From Betaproteobacteria bacterium (GTDB lineage Bacteria; Pseudomonadota; Gammaproteobacteria; Burkholderiales; Casimicrobiaceae), in the NCBI GenBank assembly GCA_003153475.1, contig PLYT01000093.1, positions 1 through 64,000 of the forward strand: 64,000 bases of DNA, written 5' to 3'. Below are positions 9,015 to 17,863 of the stretch, one piece after another (the first letter of the stretch is position 1; every line of letters begins with the position of its first letter). The translations under genes and the position numbers were made by a program. Under the pieces are notes generated by a model. The model was not told where the DNA came from and ran no database searches. It saw only the letters and a list, made by a program, of their open reading frames with translations.

Positions 9015-9962
9015 CTACTTCAGCAGGCCGACTTCCTTGTAGTATTTCTGCGCCCCCGGATGCAACGGGACCGGCATGCCTTCCAGCGCATGCTTGAGAT
9101 CGATCGCCTTGGCGGCCGAATGCGCGGCGGTCAGCTGATCGAGGCTTGTCCACAGTGCCTTGGTCATTCCGTAGACGACTTCGTCGCTGACGTCCTCGTG
9201 CGTGACCAGGAAGTTCTGCACCGCAGCCGCGGGAACGTCGGCGGTCTGCCCGCGATACGTGTTGGCCGGAATGACCGCCGGCAGATAGGCAGGATCGTTG
9301 GTCTTCTTGATGACGTCCGCCGGAATCGCGACGACGACGATGTCGACCGACGAAGCAAGGTCGCGAAGCGCCGATACACCCAGTCCCGCTGACTGCAGCG
9401 TGACGTCGATCTGCCGGTTCTTCATCAGCTCGACGCTCTCGCCGAACGGCAGATACTCGACCTTGGCGAAATCCTTGTACGACATGCCCGCTGCGGCGAA
9501 GATCGCGCGCGCGTTGAGCTCGGTGCCCGATTTCGGCGCGCCGACCGAAACGCTCTTGCCCTTGAGATCGGCGAGCGTCTTGATGCCCGAGTCGGCACGC
9601 GCAACGATCTGGATGTAGTTGGGGTAGATCGCCGCGATGCCGCGCAGTTTTTTCAGCGGCGTCTTGAATCCGGCATCCTCATTGCCTTTCCACGCGTCCG
9701 ACAGCGAGTCGCCGAGCGTGAAGGCAATCTCACCGCGGCCGGCCTGTAGCAGATTCAGATTCTCGACCGAGGCCTTGGTCGCCTGGACCGAAGTCTTGAC
9801 CTGCGGCATCGCCTTGCCGATCGCGTTGGCCAGCGCAACGCCCAGCGGGTAGTAGACGCCGCTGGTGCCGCCGGTCAGCACGTTGATGAACTGGTCGGCG
9901 GCAACCGCCGGACCGGCGGCCAGCGCCAGCGCGAAGGCGCAGCGGAGAAGGAGCTTGCTCAT
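9015..9962 (-). CDS. TAXI-family TRAP transporter solute-binding protein
   Basis: This is the periplasmic binding component of the TRAP system. A signal peptide ending in AVAAD is followed by the TAXI hallmark INVLTGGTSGVYYPLG. Later segments such as LKGKSVSVGAPKSGTELNA are also typical. The start at 9962 is supported by GGAGG four bases upstream and gives 315 residues. It is the first gene of the transporter operon, with a 23-base gap to the permease. Confidence 0.94.
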   Translation of the reverse strand: MSKLLLRCAFALALAAGPAVAADQFINVLTGGTSGVYYPLGVALANAIGKAMPQVKTSVQATKASVENLNLLQAGRGEIAFTLGDSLSDAWKGNEDAGFKTPLKKLRGIAAIYPNYIQIVARADSGIKTLADLKGKSVSVGAPKSGTELNARAIFAAAGMSYKDFAKVEYLPFGESVELMKNRQIDVTLQSAGLGVSALRDLASSVDIVVVAIPADVIKKTNDPAYLPAVIPANTYRGQTADVPAAAVQNFLVTHEDVSDEVVYGMTKALWTSLDQLTAAHSAAKAIDLKHALEGMPVPLHPGAQKYYKEVGLLK

Positions 9963-10042
9963 GAAACCTCCGGGATCGAATGGTGTGCGGTGGGCCGGCC
10001 GCGTCCCGCCAGGCGGTTTCGCCCGCAAACAGCGCGGCACCC

Positions 10043-10048
10043 ATTATA
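10043..10048 (-). promoter_or_regulatory. Probable -10 box for the TAXI-TRAP operon
   Basis: On the minus strand the sequence GCTATAATGG gives an exact TATAAT about 80 bases upstream of the TAXI start codon. No good -35 box lies at the usual distance, so this rests on the -10 alone. Confidence 0.4.
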
Positions 10049-10151
10049 GCGCAGCCGGCGGCAGGCATCGGGCCGCCGCCCGGAGACCGGCTCGCCCGTC
10101 GGCACCGCGGCGTCCGGCGGCCGGGCATGTGGAACCAGCTTGATGCGCGCT

Positions 10152-10568
10152 TTAGCGCCTGCTGCTGTTGTTGAGCCACTCACCGACAATGCGCTGCATG
10201 CCTATCGCGCGCGGGACGAAGCCGCAGGCGGCATAGAAATCCCGCCGATCGTCGGTGAACAGGTAGACGTGCTGGCCCGACAGCGCCTGGCAGAGCATTT
10301 CGACCACGCGCCGTCCGATGCCCCGGCGGCGATAGGCGGACTGCGTCCAGACGTCGACAATATAGGCGTTGCACACGCCGTCGGACAGCGCGCGTCCGGT
10401 GGCGACCACCTTCGTGCCATCGCGTGCGATGACGCAGCGGTAGCTGCTGCGAAACGACGCTTCCATCTGATGAGGCGTGCGGCCGTTGTCGAAGCGATCG
10501 GCGGCCAGCGACGCGATCAGCGCCGCCCAGTCGACGCCCTCGACCGAAATCGAATAGTCGATGGCCAT
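10152..10568 (-). CDS. GNAT-family N-acetyltransferase
   Basis: The 138-residue protein has the acetyl-CoA binding motif A seen as VDVWTQSAYRRRGIGRRVVE, where RRRGIGR is the pyrophosphate loop, and the later GNAT strand VYLFTDDRRDFYAACGF. The acceptor substrate is unknown. Its ATG shares one base with the TGA of the phosphomannomutase gene (TGATG), so it is the last, coupled gene of the minus-strand run. Confidence 0.87.
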   Translation of the reverse strand: MAIDYSISVEGVDWAALIASLAADRFDNGRTPHQMEASFRSSYRCVIARDGTKVVATGRALSDGVCNAYIVDVWTQSAYRRRGIGRRVVEMLCQALSGQHVYLFTDDRRDFYAACGFVPRAIGMQRIVGEWLNNSSRR

Positions 10569-11968
10569 CAGAACGGCAGCGCCCGGCCCGGCACCGCCTC
10601 GCCGAGCACGCGCCGGAACTCATCCTGGATACGCTTGAGCGCGGTGGCGTCGTCCGCCTCGAAGCGCAGGACGATCACCGGCGTCGTATTGGACGCGCGC
10701 GCGAGCCCGAAGCCGTCGGCGTATTCGACGCGCAGGCCGTCGATGCGAATGACGTCGACGGCGCCCGGAAAGCTTGCCGTCGCGGCGAGCCTGTCGATCA
10801 GCGCATGCGGCGATGCATCGGCACAGTCGATATTGAGCTCCGGCGTGCTCAGGCTGTCGGGAATCGCGTGCAGCGCGGCCGACGCGTCGGCGTCGCGGGA
10901 GAGAATTTCGAGCAGGCGCGCGCCGGCATACAGGCCGTCGTCGAACCCATACCAGCGTTCCTTGAAGAACGTATGCCCGCTCATTTCTCCGGCGAGCTCC
11001 GCACCGGTCTCCTTCATCTTGGCCTTGATCAGCGAATGCCCGGTCTTCCACAACAGCGGCTTGCCGCCGTGGCTTTCTATCCAGGGCTTGAGCTTGCGGG
11101 TCGACTTGACGTCGTAGATGACCGTCGCGCCGGGACGCCGCGCCAACATGTCGGCGGCGAACAGCATGAGCTGCCGGTCGGCATAGATCGTCCGTCCATC
11201 CTTAGCGACGACGCCCAGACGGTCGCCGTCGCCATCGAAGGCGATGCCCAGCTCGTTGTCGGTGGCCGCGAGGCAGGCGATCAGGTCGCGCAGGTTCGCC
11301 GGCTGCGAAGGATCCGGATGATGATTCGGAAAGCGGCCGTCGACGTCGCAGAAAAGCTCGGTGACGACGCAGCCCAGGCGCCGGAACAGCGCCGGCGCAT
11401 ACGCGCCCGCGACGCCGTTGCCGCAATCGACGGCGATTTTCATCGGGCGCGCCAGCCGGACATCACCGGTGATCCGATCGAGATAGGCCGGCCCCACGTC
11501 GGCGGTGCGCAGCGTACCGGCGCCGCGCGCGAGCTCGCCGGCCTCGATGCGCGTGCGCAAGGCCCTGATCTCGTCACCTGCGAGCGTGTCGCCGGCGATG
11601 ACCATCTTGAGCCCGTTGTAGTCGGGCGGATTGTGGCTTCCGGTGACCATCACGCTGCACTGCGTGTCCAGATGCTGCGCGGCGAAGTAGCTCATCGGTG
11701 TCGTGACCATGCCTATGTCGACGACGTTCGCGCCACTCGCGCGAATGCCGGTCGAGAGCGCGTCCGCGAGCTCCGGGCCCGACAGTCGTCCGTCGCGACC
11801 GACGACCAGCGTGTCGCGGTCGCGCTCCAGCGCCAGCGTGCCCAGCGCCTGGCCGATCGACTGCACGATAGCCGGGGTCAGCGTCTTGCCGACGACGCCG
11901 CGAATGTCGTAAGCCTTGAAGATATCGGCGGGAAGGATCATCCGAGGGATTGAAGCATGGGTCGGCAT
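10568..11968 (-). CDS. Phosphomannomutase/phosphoglucomutase (AlgC/ManB type)
   Basis: The enzyme interconverts hexose 6- and 1-phosphates to supply nucleotide sugars for exopolysaccharide and LPS. Motifs are complete: the catalytic phosphoserine loop TGSHNPP near residue 109, the metal loop DGDGDR near 245, the sugar loop GEMSGH, and the C-terminal phosphate-binding RASNTTP. The 466-residue length matches AlgC-type enzymes. An ATG nine codons in (11941) is an alternative start. It is coupled to the downstream GNAT gene. Confidence 0.93.
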   Translation of the reverse strand: MPTHASIPRMILPADIFKAYDIRGVVGKTLTPAIVQSIGQALGTLALERDRDTLVVGRDGRLSGPELADALSTGIRASGANVVDIGMVTTPMSYFAAQHLDTQCSVMVTGSHNPPDYNGLKMVIAGDTLAGDEIRALRTRIEAGELARGAGTLRTADVGPAYLDRITGDVRLARPMKIAVDCGNGVAGAYAPALFRRLGCVVTELFCDVDGRFPNHHPDPSQPANLRDLIACLAATDNELGIAFDGDGDRLGVVAKDGRTIYADRQLMLFAADMLARRPGATVIYDVKSTRKLKPWIESHGGKPLLWKTGHSLIKAKMKETGAELAGEMSGHTFFKERWYGFDDGLYAGARLLEILSRDADASAALHAIPDSLSTPELNIDCADASPHALIDRLAATASFPGAVDVIRIDGLRVEYADGFGLARASNTTPVIVLRFEADDATALKRIQDEFRRVLGEAVPGRALPF

Positions 11969-11998
11969 CGCACGCCGCCGCTGCGCGGCGACACGCGC

Positions 11999-12964
11999 CT
12001 AGGGCGCTGGCGCGAAGAATTGTAGCAGGCGGCTCGGCAGCCAATTCATGCCTTCGGGAAACGCCGACGTCGCGAAGCCCGCGTGGCCGCCATGCGCGGG
12101 CTGTTCGAGCGTCACGGCGCGGCTGACCGACTCGGCGCCGGGCAGCGAGGTCCACGGAATGAACGGATCGTTTTTCGCATTGAGCACCAGCGTCGGCACG
12201 GCAATGCCGCCGAGCCACGGCTTGCTGCTGGCGCGGTGCCAGTAATCGCCGACGCCGCGAAAGCCGTGCAGCGGCGCGGTGACGACGTCGTCGAACGTAT
12301 GCATCGACGTCGCCCGGCGTATGGCCGCGGCGTCGAGTGTGCCGGGAAAGCGTTGCGCCATCGCGACCGCTTTCGGCACCAGCGTCGACAGGAAGTGCCG
12401 CGCGTAAATGCGGTTGAAGCCCTGGCCGATCGCCGTGCCGGCCGCGGCCAGATCGAGCGGAGCAGAAACGGCCGCTGCGGCGACCAGGATCGAGCGCGCG
12501 CGCTCCTGCTCGCGTCCGAGCCAGTTGAGCAGCGCGCTTCCGCCAAGCGACACCCCGACCGCATACAACGGCGCTGCGGGCAGGCTCGCCCTGACCGTCG
12601 AGAGCATCCAGCCGATCTCGGCGTAGTCGCCCGAATGGTAGGCGCGCGGCAGGAGGTTCGGCTCGCCGCTGCAGCCGCGAAAATGCGGAACGACGCCACG
12701 CCAGCCTATCGACTGCAAACCGCGCATCAGCGCGCGCGCATAGTGCGACGAGGAATTGCCTTCGAGCCCATGGAACAACACGACCGTCGGCGTGCCCGGT
12801 GACGCGGCATTTCCGTCCTGCCAGTCGAAGTCGACGAAGTCGCCGTCGGGCGTATCGACACGCTCGCGGCGCAAAACGACCGCCGGCGGGCGGAACAGCG
12901 CCGGATAGATCGTTTGCGCATGCGCGCCGGCGAGCCAGCGCGGGGGCAGATAGCCGTCGCTCAT
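11999..12964 (-). CDS. YheT-family alpha/beta hydrolase
   Basis: The 321-residue protein opens with the YheT-type segment LPPRWLAGAHAQTIYPALF and has LFHGLEGNS (oxyanion region), the nucleophile elbow GVSLGGSALLNWLG, the acid segment NAKNDPFIP and the catalytic His in PAHGGHAGF. Family members are predicted lipases or esterases of unknown physiological substrate. Its ATG overlaps the stop of the polyphosphate:AMP phosphotransferase gene (ATGA), so I chose 12964 over the longer track start. Confidence 0.9.
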   Translation of the reverse strand: MSDGYLPPRWLAGAHAQTIYPALFRPPAVVLRRERVDTPDGDFVDFDWQDGNAASPGTPTVVLFHGLEGNSSSHYARALMRGLQSIGWRGVVPHFRGCSGEPNLLPRAYHSGDYAEIGWMLSTVRASLPAAPLYAVGVSLGGSALLNWLGREQERARSILVAAAAVSAPLDLAAAGTAIGQGFNRIYARHFLSTLVPKAVAMAQRFPGTLDAAAIRRATSMHTFDDVVTAPLHGFRGVGDYWHRASSKPWLGGIAVPTLVLNAKNDPFIPWTSLPGAESVSRAVTLEQPAHGGHAGFATSAFPEGMNWLPSRLLQFFAPAP

Positions 12965-14457
12965 TGCTCGAGCGATGATTCGATGCGGTGCACGATCGTC
13001 TTCAGGATCTTGATCCGCGCGTAGTGCTTGTCCTCGGCTTCGACCAGCGTCCAGGGCGCGAGTATCGTGCTGGTGCGGTCGACCATGTCGCATACCGCGA
13101 TCTCATAGTCGTTCCAGCGCTTGCGATTGTGCCAGTCTTCCGGCGTGATCTTGAAGCGCTTGAACGGCGTGTGCTGACGCGCGCGGAAGCGCGTGAGCTG
13201 TTCGGCCTTGCTGATCTGCAGCCAGAACTTGACGATGATGACGCCGCCTTGCGTCAGCTGCTCCTCGAACTGGTTGATCTCGGCGAAGGCTCGCATCCAT
13301 TCGCCCGCGGGGCAAAGCCGCTCGACCCGCTCGACCAGCACGCGTCCGTACCACGATCGATCGAACAGCGTGATGCCGCCGCGCCGCGGGATCTTGCGCC
13401 AGAAGCGCCAAAGGTACGGGTGCGCCAGCTCCTCGTCGGTGGGCGCCGCGACCGGAACCGTCACATACTGGCGCGCATCGAGCGCGCCGGTGACTCGGCG
13501 TATCGCGCCCCCTTTGCCGGCGGCATCGACCCCTTCGAAGGCGACGACCAGCGAACGCTCGCCGAAACGCTTGTGCCGCGACAGCCGGGCGAGCTCGCCC
13601 TGCCATTTCTCGAGCTGCACCGGATAGGCTCGGGCAGACAGTTTTTTCGACAGATCGAGATCGCGAATCAGCTTGACGTTGTCGATCGCCGAGGGCGCCA
13701 CCGGCGTGACCGGATGTTTGGGCTCCTTGGCGCGGGCCGGCTGAACCGGCCGCGCGGTCGCCCGCATCGCATCGAGCAGGATGCGGCCGACGGTCAGGTT
13801 GCGGTAGTGCTCGTCGGTCCCCTCGACCACGTACCATGGCGCCGCGGTGGTCGATGTCTCACGCAGCAGCGTCTCCCACAGTACATAGGACTTGCGATAG
13901 GCGTGGTAAGCCTGCCAATCGTCGTGGCTGACACGCCAGGAAGTGCGCGGATCGCGCTCGAGCGCCTTCAGGCGCTCTTTCTGTTCGGCTTTGGACAGGT
14001 GTATCCAGAACTTGAGCAGCACGACCCCTTCGTCGCTCAACATCTGCTCGTGCTCGCGGATCGCCTGCAAATGCGCTTCGAGGCGATCGTCCTCGATGCG
14101 GCCATGGATCCGCGCGCGCATCGACTCGTTGTACCAGGCGTGCATGAATATGCCGAGCCGGCCGTTGGGTGGCAGCGCCTGCCAGTAGCGCCAGGGTCCG
14201 GGGTGCACCGCTTCCTCGGGTGTGCGCTCGCCGAACGCGACCACCTGGATGTGCCGCGGGTCCATCCACGCGGTCAGCGTGTTAGCCGTCTCTCCACGCC
14301 CGGCGCCGTCGACGCCGGAGACGATGACCAGCACCGGGCCGCGCCGGACTCGCGACAGATCGAATTGCGCGAGCAGCAGCGATTCGCGAAGCCTGGGTTC
14401 TTCCCGGGCGTAGACGTCCTTGGCGACGCGATGGCCGATTTCCGCTGATTCGAGCAT
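12961..14457 (-). CDS. pap: Polyphosphate:AMP phosphotransferase, tandem PPK2 domains
   Basis: The protein has two PPK2 domains in 498 residues, the layout of enzymes that phosphorylate AMP to ADP with inorganic polyphosphate. The C-terminal copy has a normal Walker A (GVDAAGKGG) and the lid and Walker B-type segment TLFDRSWYGRVLVERV. The N-terminal copy has a changed Walker A (GVDGAGRGE, Lys to Arg), as expected for the inactive half of such tandem enzymes. It lies 16 bases after the CYTH-CHAD gene and overlaps the YheT gene by 4 bases. Confidence 0.93.
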   Translation of the reverse strand: MLESAEIGHRVAKDVYAREEPRLRESLLLAQFDLSRVRRGPVLVIVSGVDGAGRGETANTLTAWMDPRHIQVVAFGERTPEEAVHPGPWRYWQALPPNGRLGIFMHAWYNESMRARIHGRIEDDRLEAHLQAIREHEQMLSDEGVVLLKFWIHLSKAEQKERLKALERDPRTSWRVSHDDWQAYHAYRKSYVLWETLLRETSTTAAPWYVVEGTDEHYRNLTVGRILLDAMRATARPVQPARAKEPKHPVTPVAPSAIDNVKLIRDLDLSKKLSARAYPVQLEKWQGELARLSRHKRFGERSLVVAFEGVDAAGKGGAIRRVTGALDARQYVTVPVAAPTDEELAHPYLWRFWRKIPRRGGITLFDRSWYGRVLVERVERLCPAGEWMRAFAEINQFEEQLTQGGVIIVKFWLQISKAEQLTRFRARQHTPFKRFKITPEDWHNRKRWNDYEIAVCDMVDRTSTILAPWTLVEAEDKHYARIKILKTIVHRIESSLEQ

Positions 14458-14473
14458 GTTCGCCGCGCCGGCT

Positions 14474-15988
14474 CTAGGTCCAGAAACGCTTGGTCTTGGC
14501 GAATTGTCGCCAGGACTTGGGCAAGCGTTCGAGCTCGCGCGCGCTCATCGATGCCGTCCAGCCGCGGACGATGCCGGCGGCGTGCGATAGCTCGGCATCG
14601 TTCCTGACCGGTGCCATGAGCTCGTCGAGCAGACGCGCTGCCGCCGCCATGTCGTTCAGATTCCCGAGCGTGCCCTGCAGCGCCGAAAGCGCGTCGATGT
14701 AGTCGTTGGCGCCGGCACGGCGAAACAGCGGCGCAAAAAACTCGGCGGCGTAGCGCAATTTTTTCGCCGCGACTCGCACGCGGTGCCTCCCGGCCGCGTC
14801 GGCTTGGCGAAGACGCTTGCCGCGTTTTCGCAGCCGCCGCTCGCTCCTGTCCAGCGAAGCGCGAGCCAGAACGGTCGCCGCCGGATCGGGTGCGGCAAGC
14901 TCGAGGCCGGCGCAGAACCTGCCCAGGGCCAGCAGCAGGCAGCTGAAGCGCTGCGACCCGGCCTCGGATTGCGCTTCCAGGCGAAGGAGGCGCCGCTTGC
15001 GGGCAGCGCGCAATCGCAGGCGACCGAAGGCGCGCAGCTCTTTATCGTGAAGATGCGGGGCGACCGCTGCCAGCGTACCGGAGGCAAACACGTCCCAATC
15101 GCGCGCCGGACCGAAGACTTCGCCCAGTGCGGCCAGACCGCTGTCGAGCGAGGCGGCTTCGGCTGCGCCCGGCGCGCCTGCGGCGAGCTTCAACAGCGAG
15201 CGCATGCGTCGGACCCCGACGCGGAGCTGGTGCAGGAATTCGCCGTCCCGCCCGTCGCGCAGGACTTCCGCGTTGCCGCCGATCTGGGCAAGACAATCGA
15301 TCGCGATCGCCGCCAGCGCGTGCGGAGCGGCGACGTCGAGCGAGAGCGCAACCTTGCCCGCGCGCACCGGGCGCGCCGGCCGCGATCGCGCCAGCGCGTA
15401 GCCCCGCTCGGCCTTGCTCGCGTGGGCGAGCGTCAGCGGAATGTCGGCACAGAGTGCCAGCGCCAGGTCGTAGAGGCGCCGGGCATCGCCTTCGACCAAC
15501 TCGATTTCGATTTCGCACAGCGGCGAACGCTTGCGGCCGGCTCGGACGGCGCCGCGATCGAACGACAAGGTGGCACGCGTCCCGTCGGCGAATTTCAGTG
15601 CGCGCTCGGTGCGCGTGATCTCGGTCGTGAAAACCGGCGCGAGCCGCGCCGAGGTGTCGGCAAACAGCGTGGCCCAGGGGGTTTCGGCCAGCTTGCCAGG
15701 ATCGAGGCGCGGGCGCAGCAGCGGCCACTCGTATTCGGTGCGTCGGTGCATCCCCGCGGCCGCGTCGCCGCTGCCCTTGACCGTCTGCAACCAGCTGGCG
15801 CCGCGTCGACGCAGCCGCAGCGCGACGCCGCGCTCGAAGAGCTCGCTGGTCGGCGTGTCGTAATAGCGACTGACGATCGACGTCGAGCGGGCGCGGCCTG
15901 CGTTCGCCTCGATCAGCGCCCGATGCCGGCGCACGGCGGCGAATGCGCCGGGCGCGGCCGATAGCTTGAGTTCGACCTCGGTAGGCAT
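14474..15988 (-). CDS. CYTH and CHAD domain protein
   Basis: The N-terminal CYTH (triphosphate tunnel) domain begins with the signature EVELK at residue 4. The C-terminal CHAD domain has the conserved basic helices HQLRVGVRRMRSLLKL and HRVRVAAKKLRYAAEFF. CHAD domains bind inorganic polyphosphate, and CYTH domains act on triphosphates. I chose the ATG at 15988 (504 residues) because it places the EVELK motif at the very start. It sits between the DAHP-synthase homologue (16-base gap) and pap, consistent with a polyphosphate role. Confidence 0.92.
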   Translation of the reverse strand: MPTEVELKLSAAPGAFAAVRRHRALIEANAGRARSTSIVSRYYDTPTSELFERGVALRLRRRGASWLQTVKGSGDAAAGMHRRTEYEWPLLRPRLDPGKLAETPWATLFADTSARLAPVFTTEITRTERALKFADGTRATLSFDRGAVRAGRKRSPLCEIEIELVEGDARRLYDLALALCADIPLTLAHASKAERGYALARSRPARPVRAGKVALSLDVAAPHALAAIAIDCLAQIGGNAEVLRDGRDGEFLHQLRVGVRRMRSLLKLAAGAPGAAEAASLDSGLAALGEVFGPARDWDVFASGTLAAVAPHLHDKELRAFGRLRLRAARKRRLLRLEAQSEAGSQRFSCLLLALGRFCAGLELAAPDPAATVLARASLDRSERRLRKRGKRLRQADAAGRHRVRVAAKKLRYAAEFFAPLFRRAGANDYIDALSALQGTLGNLNDMAAAARLLDELMAPVRNDAELSHAAGIVRGWTASMSARELERLPKSWRQFAKTKRFWT

Positions 15989-16004
15989 CAGACGCGCTGC
16001 AAAC

Positions 16005-17126
16005 CTAGTGCGGTCGGTGGCTTGCCGCCAGCGCCGCGCGTTTGACGTAGGCTTCTCGCGCGACGGCGACATCCTCCAGAAAGTGCGGCAGCTCGGACAG
16101 CAAAAGCGCCTGCGGCCCGTCGACCAGCGCTTTCGCCGGATCCGGGTGGAAGTCGACCAGCACCATGTTCGCACCCGCGACGACGCCCTGGGCGACGACG
16201 TGGAAAATATCGAGGATGCCGTCGGGCGCGATCGCCCGCGTTCCCACCGAGTGGGACGGGTCGATGCACACCGGCATCCGGGTCAGCCGCTTGACCACCG
16301 GAACATGCGAGAAGTCGACGAAATTTCGATGCGGGTCGCCCATGTTGGTCTTCATCCCGCGCAAGCCGAACACGACCTTGCGATTACCTTCAGACGCCAG
16401 ATATTCGGCGGCGTTCAGTGATTCGTCGAGGGTGATACCGAAGCCCCGCTTGATCAGCACCGGAAATTCCTGCTGCTTGCCGACCAGCTTCAGAAGCTCG
16501 AAATTCTGCGTGTTGCGCGTGCCTATCTGCAGCATGATCCCGGTCGGGTTGCCGGTCGACTTGAGCGCCGCGCGGATCTCGTCGACGTGCGATTCGTGCG
16601 TGACCTCCATCGCGATGACGCGAATGCCGTACTTGCCGGCGAGCTCGAAGACGTACGGCAGGCACTTGGCGCCGAAGCCCTGGAACGCGTACGGGTTGGT
16701 CCGCGGCTTGTACGCGCCCATGCGCGTGCAGACCTGACCGTGACGCTGCAGCGCTTGCATCATCATGCCGGCCGACTCCGGAGAATCGACGGCGCACAGG
16801 CCCGCGAATACGTTCAGCGTGTCCTGGCCGAAGCGCACGCCGTTGTAGTCGAACGATGCGGGCCGGTCGTCGCCCTGCTGGTGCCGGCCGAGGACGCGAT
16901 ACGCTTCCGAGACGCGGACGACTTTTTGCACGCTGGGCAGGACTTGCATCTGCTCGACGGTCAGCGCCGCGGTGTTGCCGATCAGATAGATCTCGGTCAG
17001 CGTGACCTCGGCGCCGACTTCGCGATGGACGCGATATTGGATGCCCGGAAGACGGTCGAGTTGTCCCGCCAGCGTGCGGTAATCGGGGCTTTCGGGGCTG
17101 GTGTTGGGTTCCAGGATCAGGATCAT
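16005..17126 (-). CDS. DAHP synthase-like enzyme (AroA-I-beta type) with N-terminal ferredoxin-like domain
   Basis: The fold is that of 3-deoxy-7-phosphoheptulonate synthases of the Thermotoga/Bacillus type, which join PEP and erythrose 4-phosphate at the entry to the shikimate pathway. An N-terminal regulatory-like domain spans roughly residues 1-80, followed by the barrel with GAYKPRTNPYAFQG, IGTRNTQNF, LIKRGFG and DPSHSVGTR. Two core motifs differ from the usual form: AGLCAVD replaces AGPCSVE, and VDFHPDP replaces VEVHPEP, so the metal-ligand Glu is Asp. The Cys, His and final Asp ligands are kept. It may be a DAHP synthase or a related aldolase. Confidence 0.8.
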   Translation of the reverse strand: MILILEPNTSPESPDYRTLAGQLDRLPGIQYRVHREVGAEVTLTEIYLIGNTAALTVEQMQVLPSVQKVVRVSEAYRVLGRHQQGDDRPASFDYNGVRFGQDTLNVFAGLCAVDSPESAGMMMQALQRHGQVCTRMGAYKPRTNPYAFQGFGAKCLPYVFELAGKYGIRVIAMEVTHESHVDEIRAALKSTGNPTGIMLQIGTRNTQNFELLKLVGKQQEFPVLIKRGFGITLDESLNAAEYLASEGNRKVVFGLRGMKTNMGDPHRNFVDFSHVPVVKRLTRMPVCIDPSHSVGTRAIAPDGILDIFHVVAQGVVAGANMVLVDFHPDPAKALVDGPQALLLSELPHFLEDVAVAREAYVKRAALAASHRPH

Positions 17127-17258
17127 GGCGACGGTCGCACGTGGGTTTTTCGTTGAAATTCATTCATTTGGCTCATTCTAGTCCGAAATGGCCAGCCGCG
17201 ATGCTGCAGTGCGGTAGCGAAATATGCCACACGCTGACCGCCCGCCCGCGCGAAATCG

Positions 17259-17288
17259 TTGCGAGCCGCGTTCCGGATGCCGTAGACT
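17259..17288 (+). promoter_or_regulatory. Possible sigma-70 promoter for the first psiF gene
   Basis: TTGCGA and TAGACT are separated by 18 bases and end 54 bases before the start codon. Both boxes are imperfect, so this is tentative. Confidence 0.3.
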
Positions 17289-17342
17289 GGCCGCGAAAGT
17301 TCCAGCACTGGTCCCCGACACTGCCCCAGGAGGCCCGACGAC

Positions 17343-17648
17343 ATGAAAACCCTAATCGCTCTGACGCTGGCAGGATTATTCGCCTGCGGCACCGCCTTTG
17401 CCGCGGACACCAAAGCCGCGGACACCAAAGCCGCCGACACCAAAATGACGCCGCAGCAGGAGAAGATGACGTCCTGCAATGCCGAAGCGACCGGCAAGAC
17501 CGGCGACGAGCGCAAGGCGTTCATGAAGACCTGTCTTTCGGCCAAGCCTGAGAAGAAGGAAAGCAAGATGGCGATGTGCAACAAGAAAACTGCCGGCATG
17601 AAGGCCGATGAGCGTGCGAAAGCGCAGAGCGAGTGCATGAAGGGCTAG
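17343..17648 (+). CDS. PsiF-repeat periplasmic protein
   Basis: The 101-residue protein has a signal peptide ending AFA, then two PsiF-type repeats: KMTSCNAEATGKTGDERKAF and KMAMCNKKTAGMKADERAKA, each with a Cys pair spaced for a disulfide. E. coli psiF is phosphate-starvation inducible, but the molecular function is unknown. A 15-base unit coding for ADTKA is repeated three times right after the signal peptide. AGGAGG precedes the ATG, and a strong terminator follows. Confidence 0.9.
   Translation: MKTLIALTLAGLFACGTAFAADTKAADTKAADTKMTPQQEKMTSCNAEATGKTGDERKAFMKTCLSAKPEKKESKMAMCNKKTAGMKADERAKAQSECMKG
17400..17444 (+). repeat. Three tandem 15-bp units inside the first psiF gene
   Basis: The unit gccgcggacaccaaa occurs three times in frame (third copy with one base change), coding for AADTK repeats at the mature N-terminus. 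The near-identity suggests recent slippage. Confidence 0.9.
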
Positions 17649-17701
17649 CAAGGTTTGCCAAACTCGGCCGGGTGACCCTCCTGTCCATCCGGCCGTACTG
17701 A

Positions 17702-17740
17702 CAAGGCGGCGCCGGGGCAATCCGGTCGCCGCCTTGTTTT
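17702..17740 (+). terminator. Intrinsic terminator after the first psiF gene
   Basis: CAAGGCGGCG and CGCCGCCTTG form a perfect 10-bp stem with a 15-base loop, followed by TTTT. It begins 54 bases after the psiF stop codon. Confidence 0.85.
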
Positions 17741-17863
17741 ATCCCCCGCTCGACCGCGTGCATCGGCCATTCGTACGATGTACCCCGCGCCGACCCGAGC
17801 GTTAATGGAAACGTGGCCGATACCGGTCCACGCACCTTCCAACCACGCTTCGAGGAGATCGCC

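Noticed and set aside
17400-17444. Tandem repeats as a mobile or CRISPR-like element
   Set aside because: The three units are in frame, coding, adjacent and without spacers.
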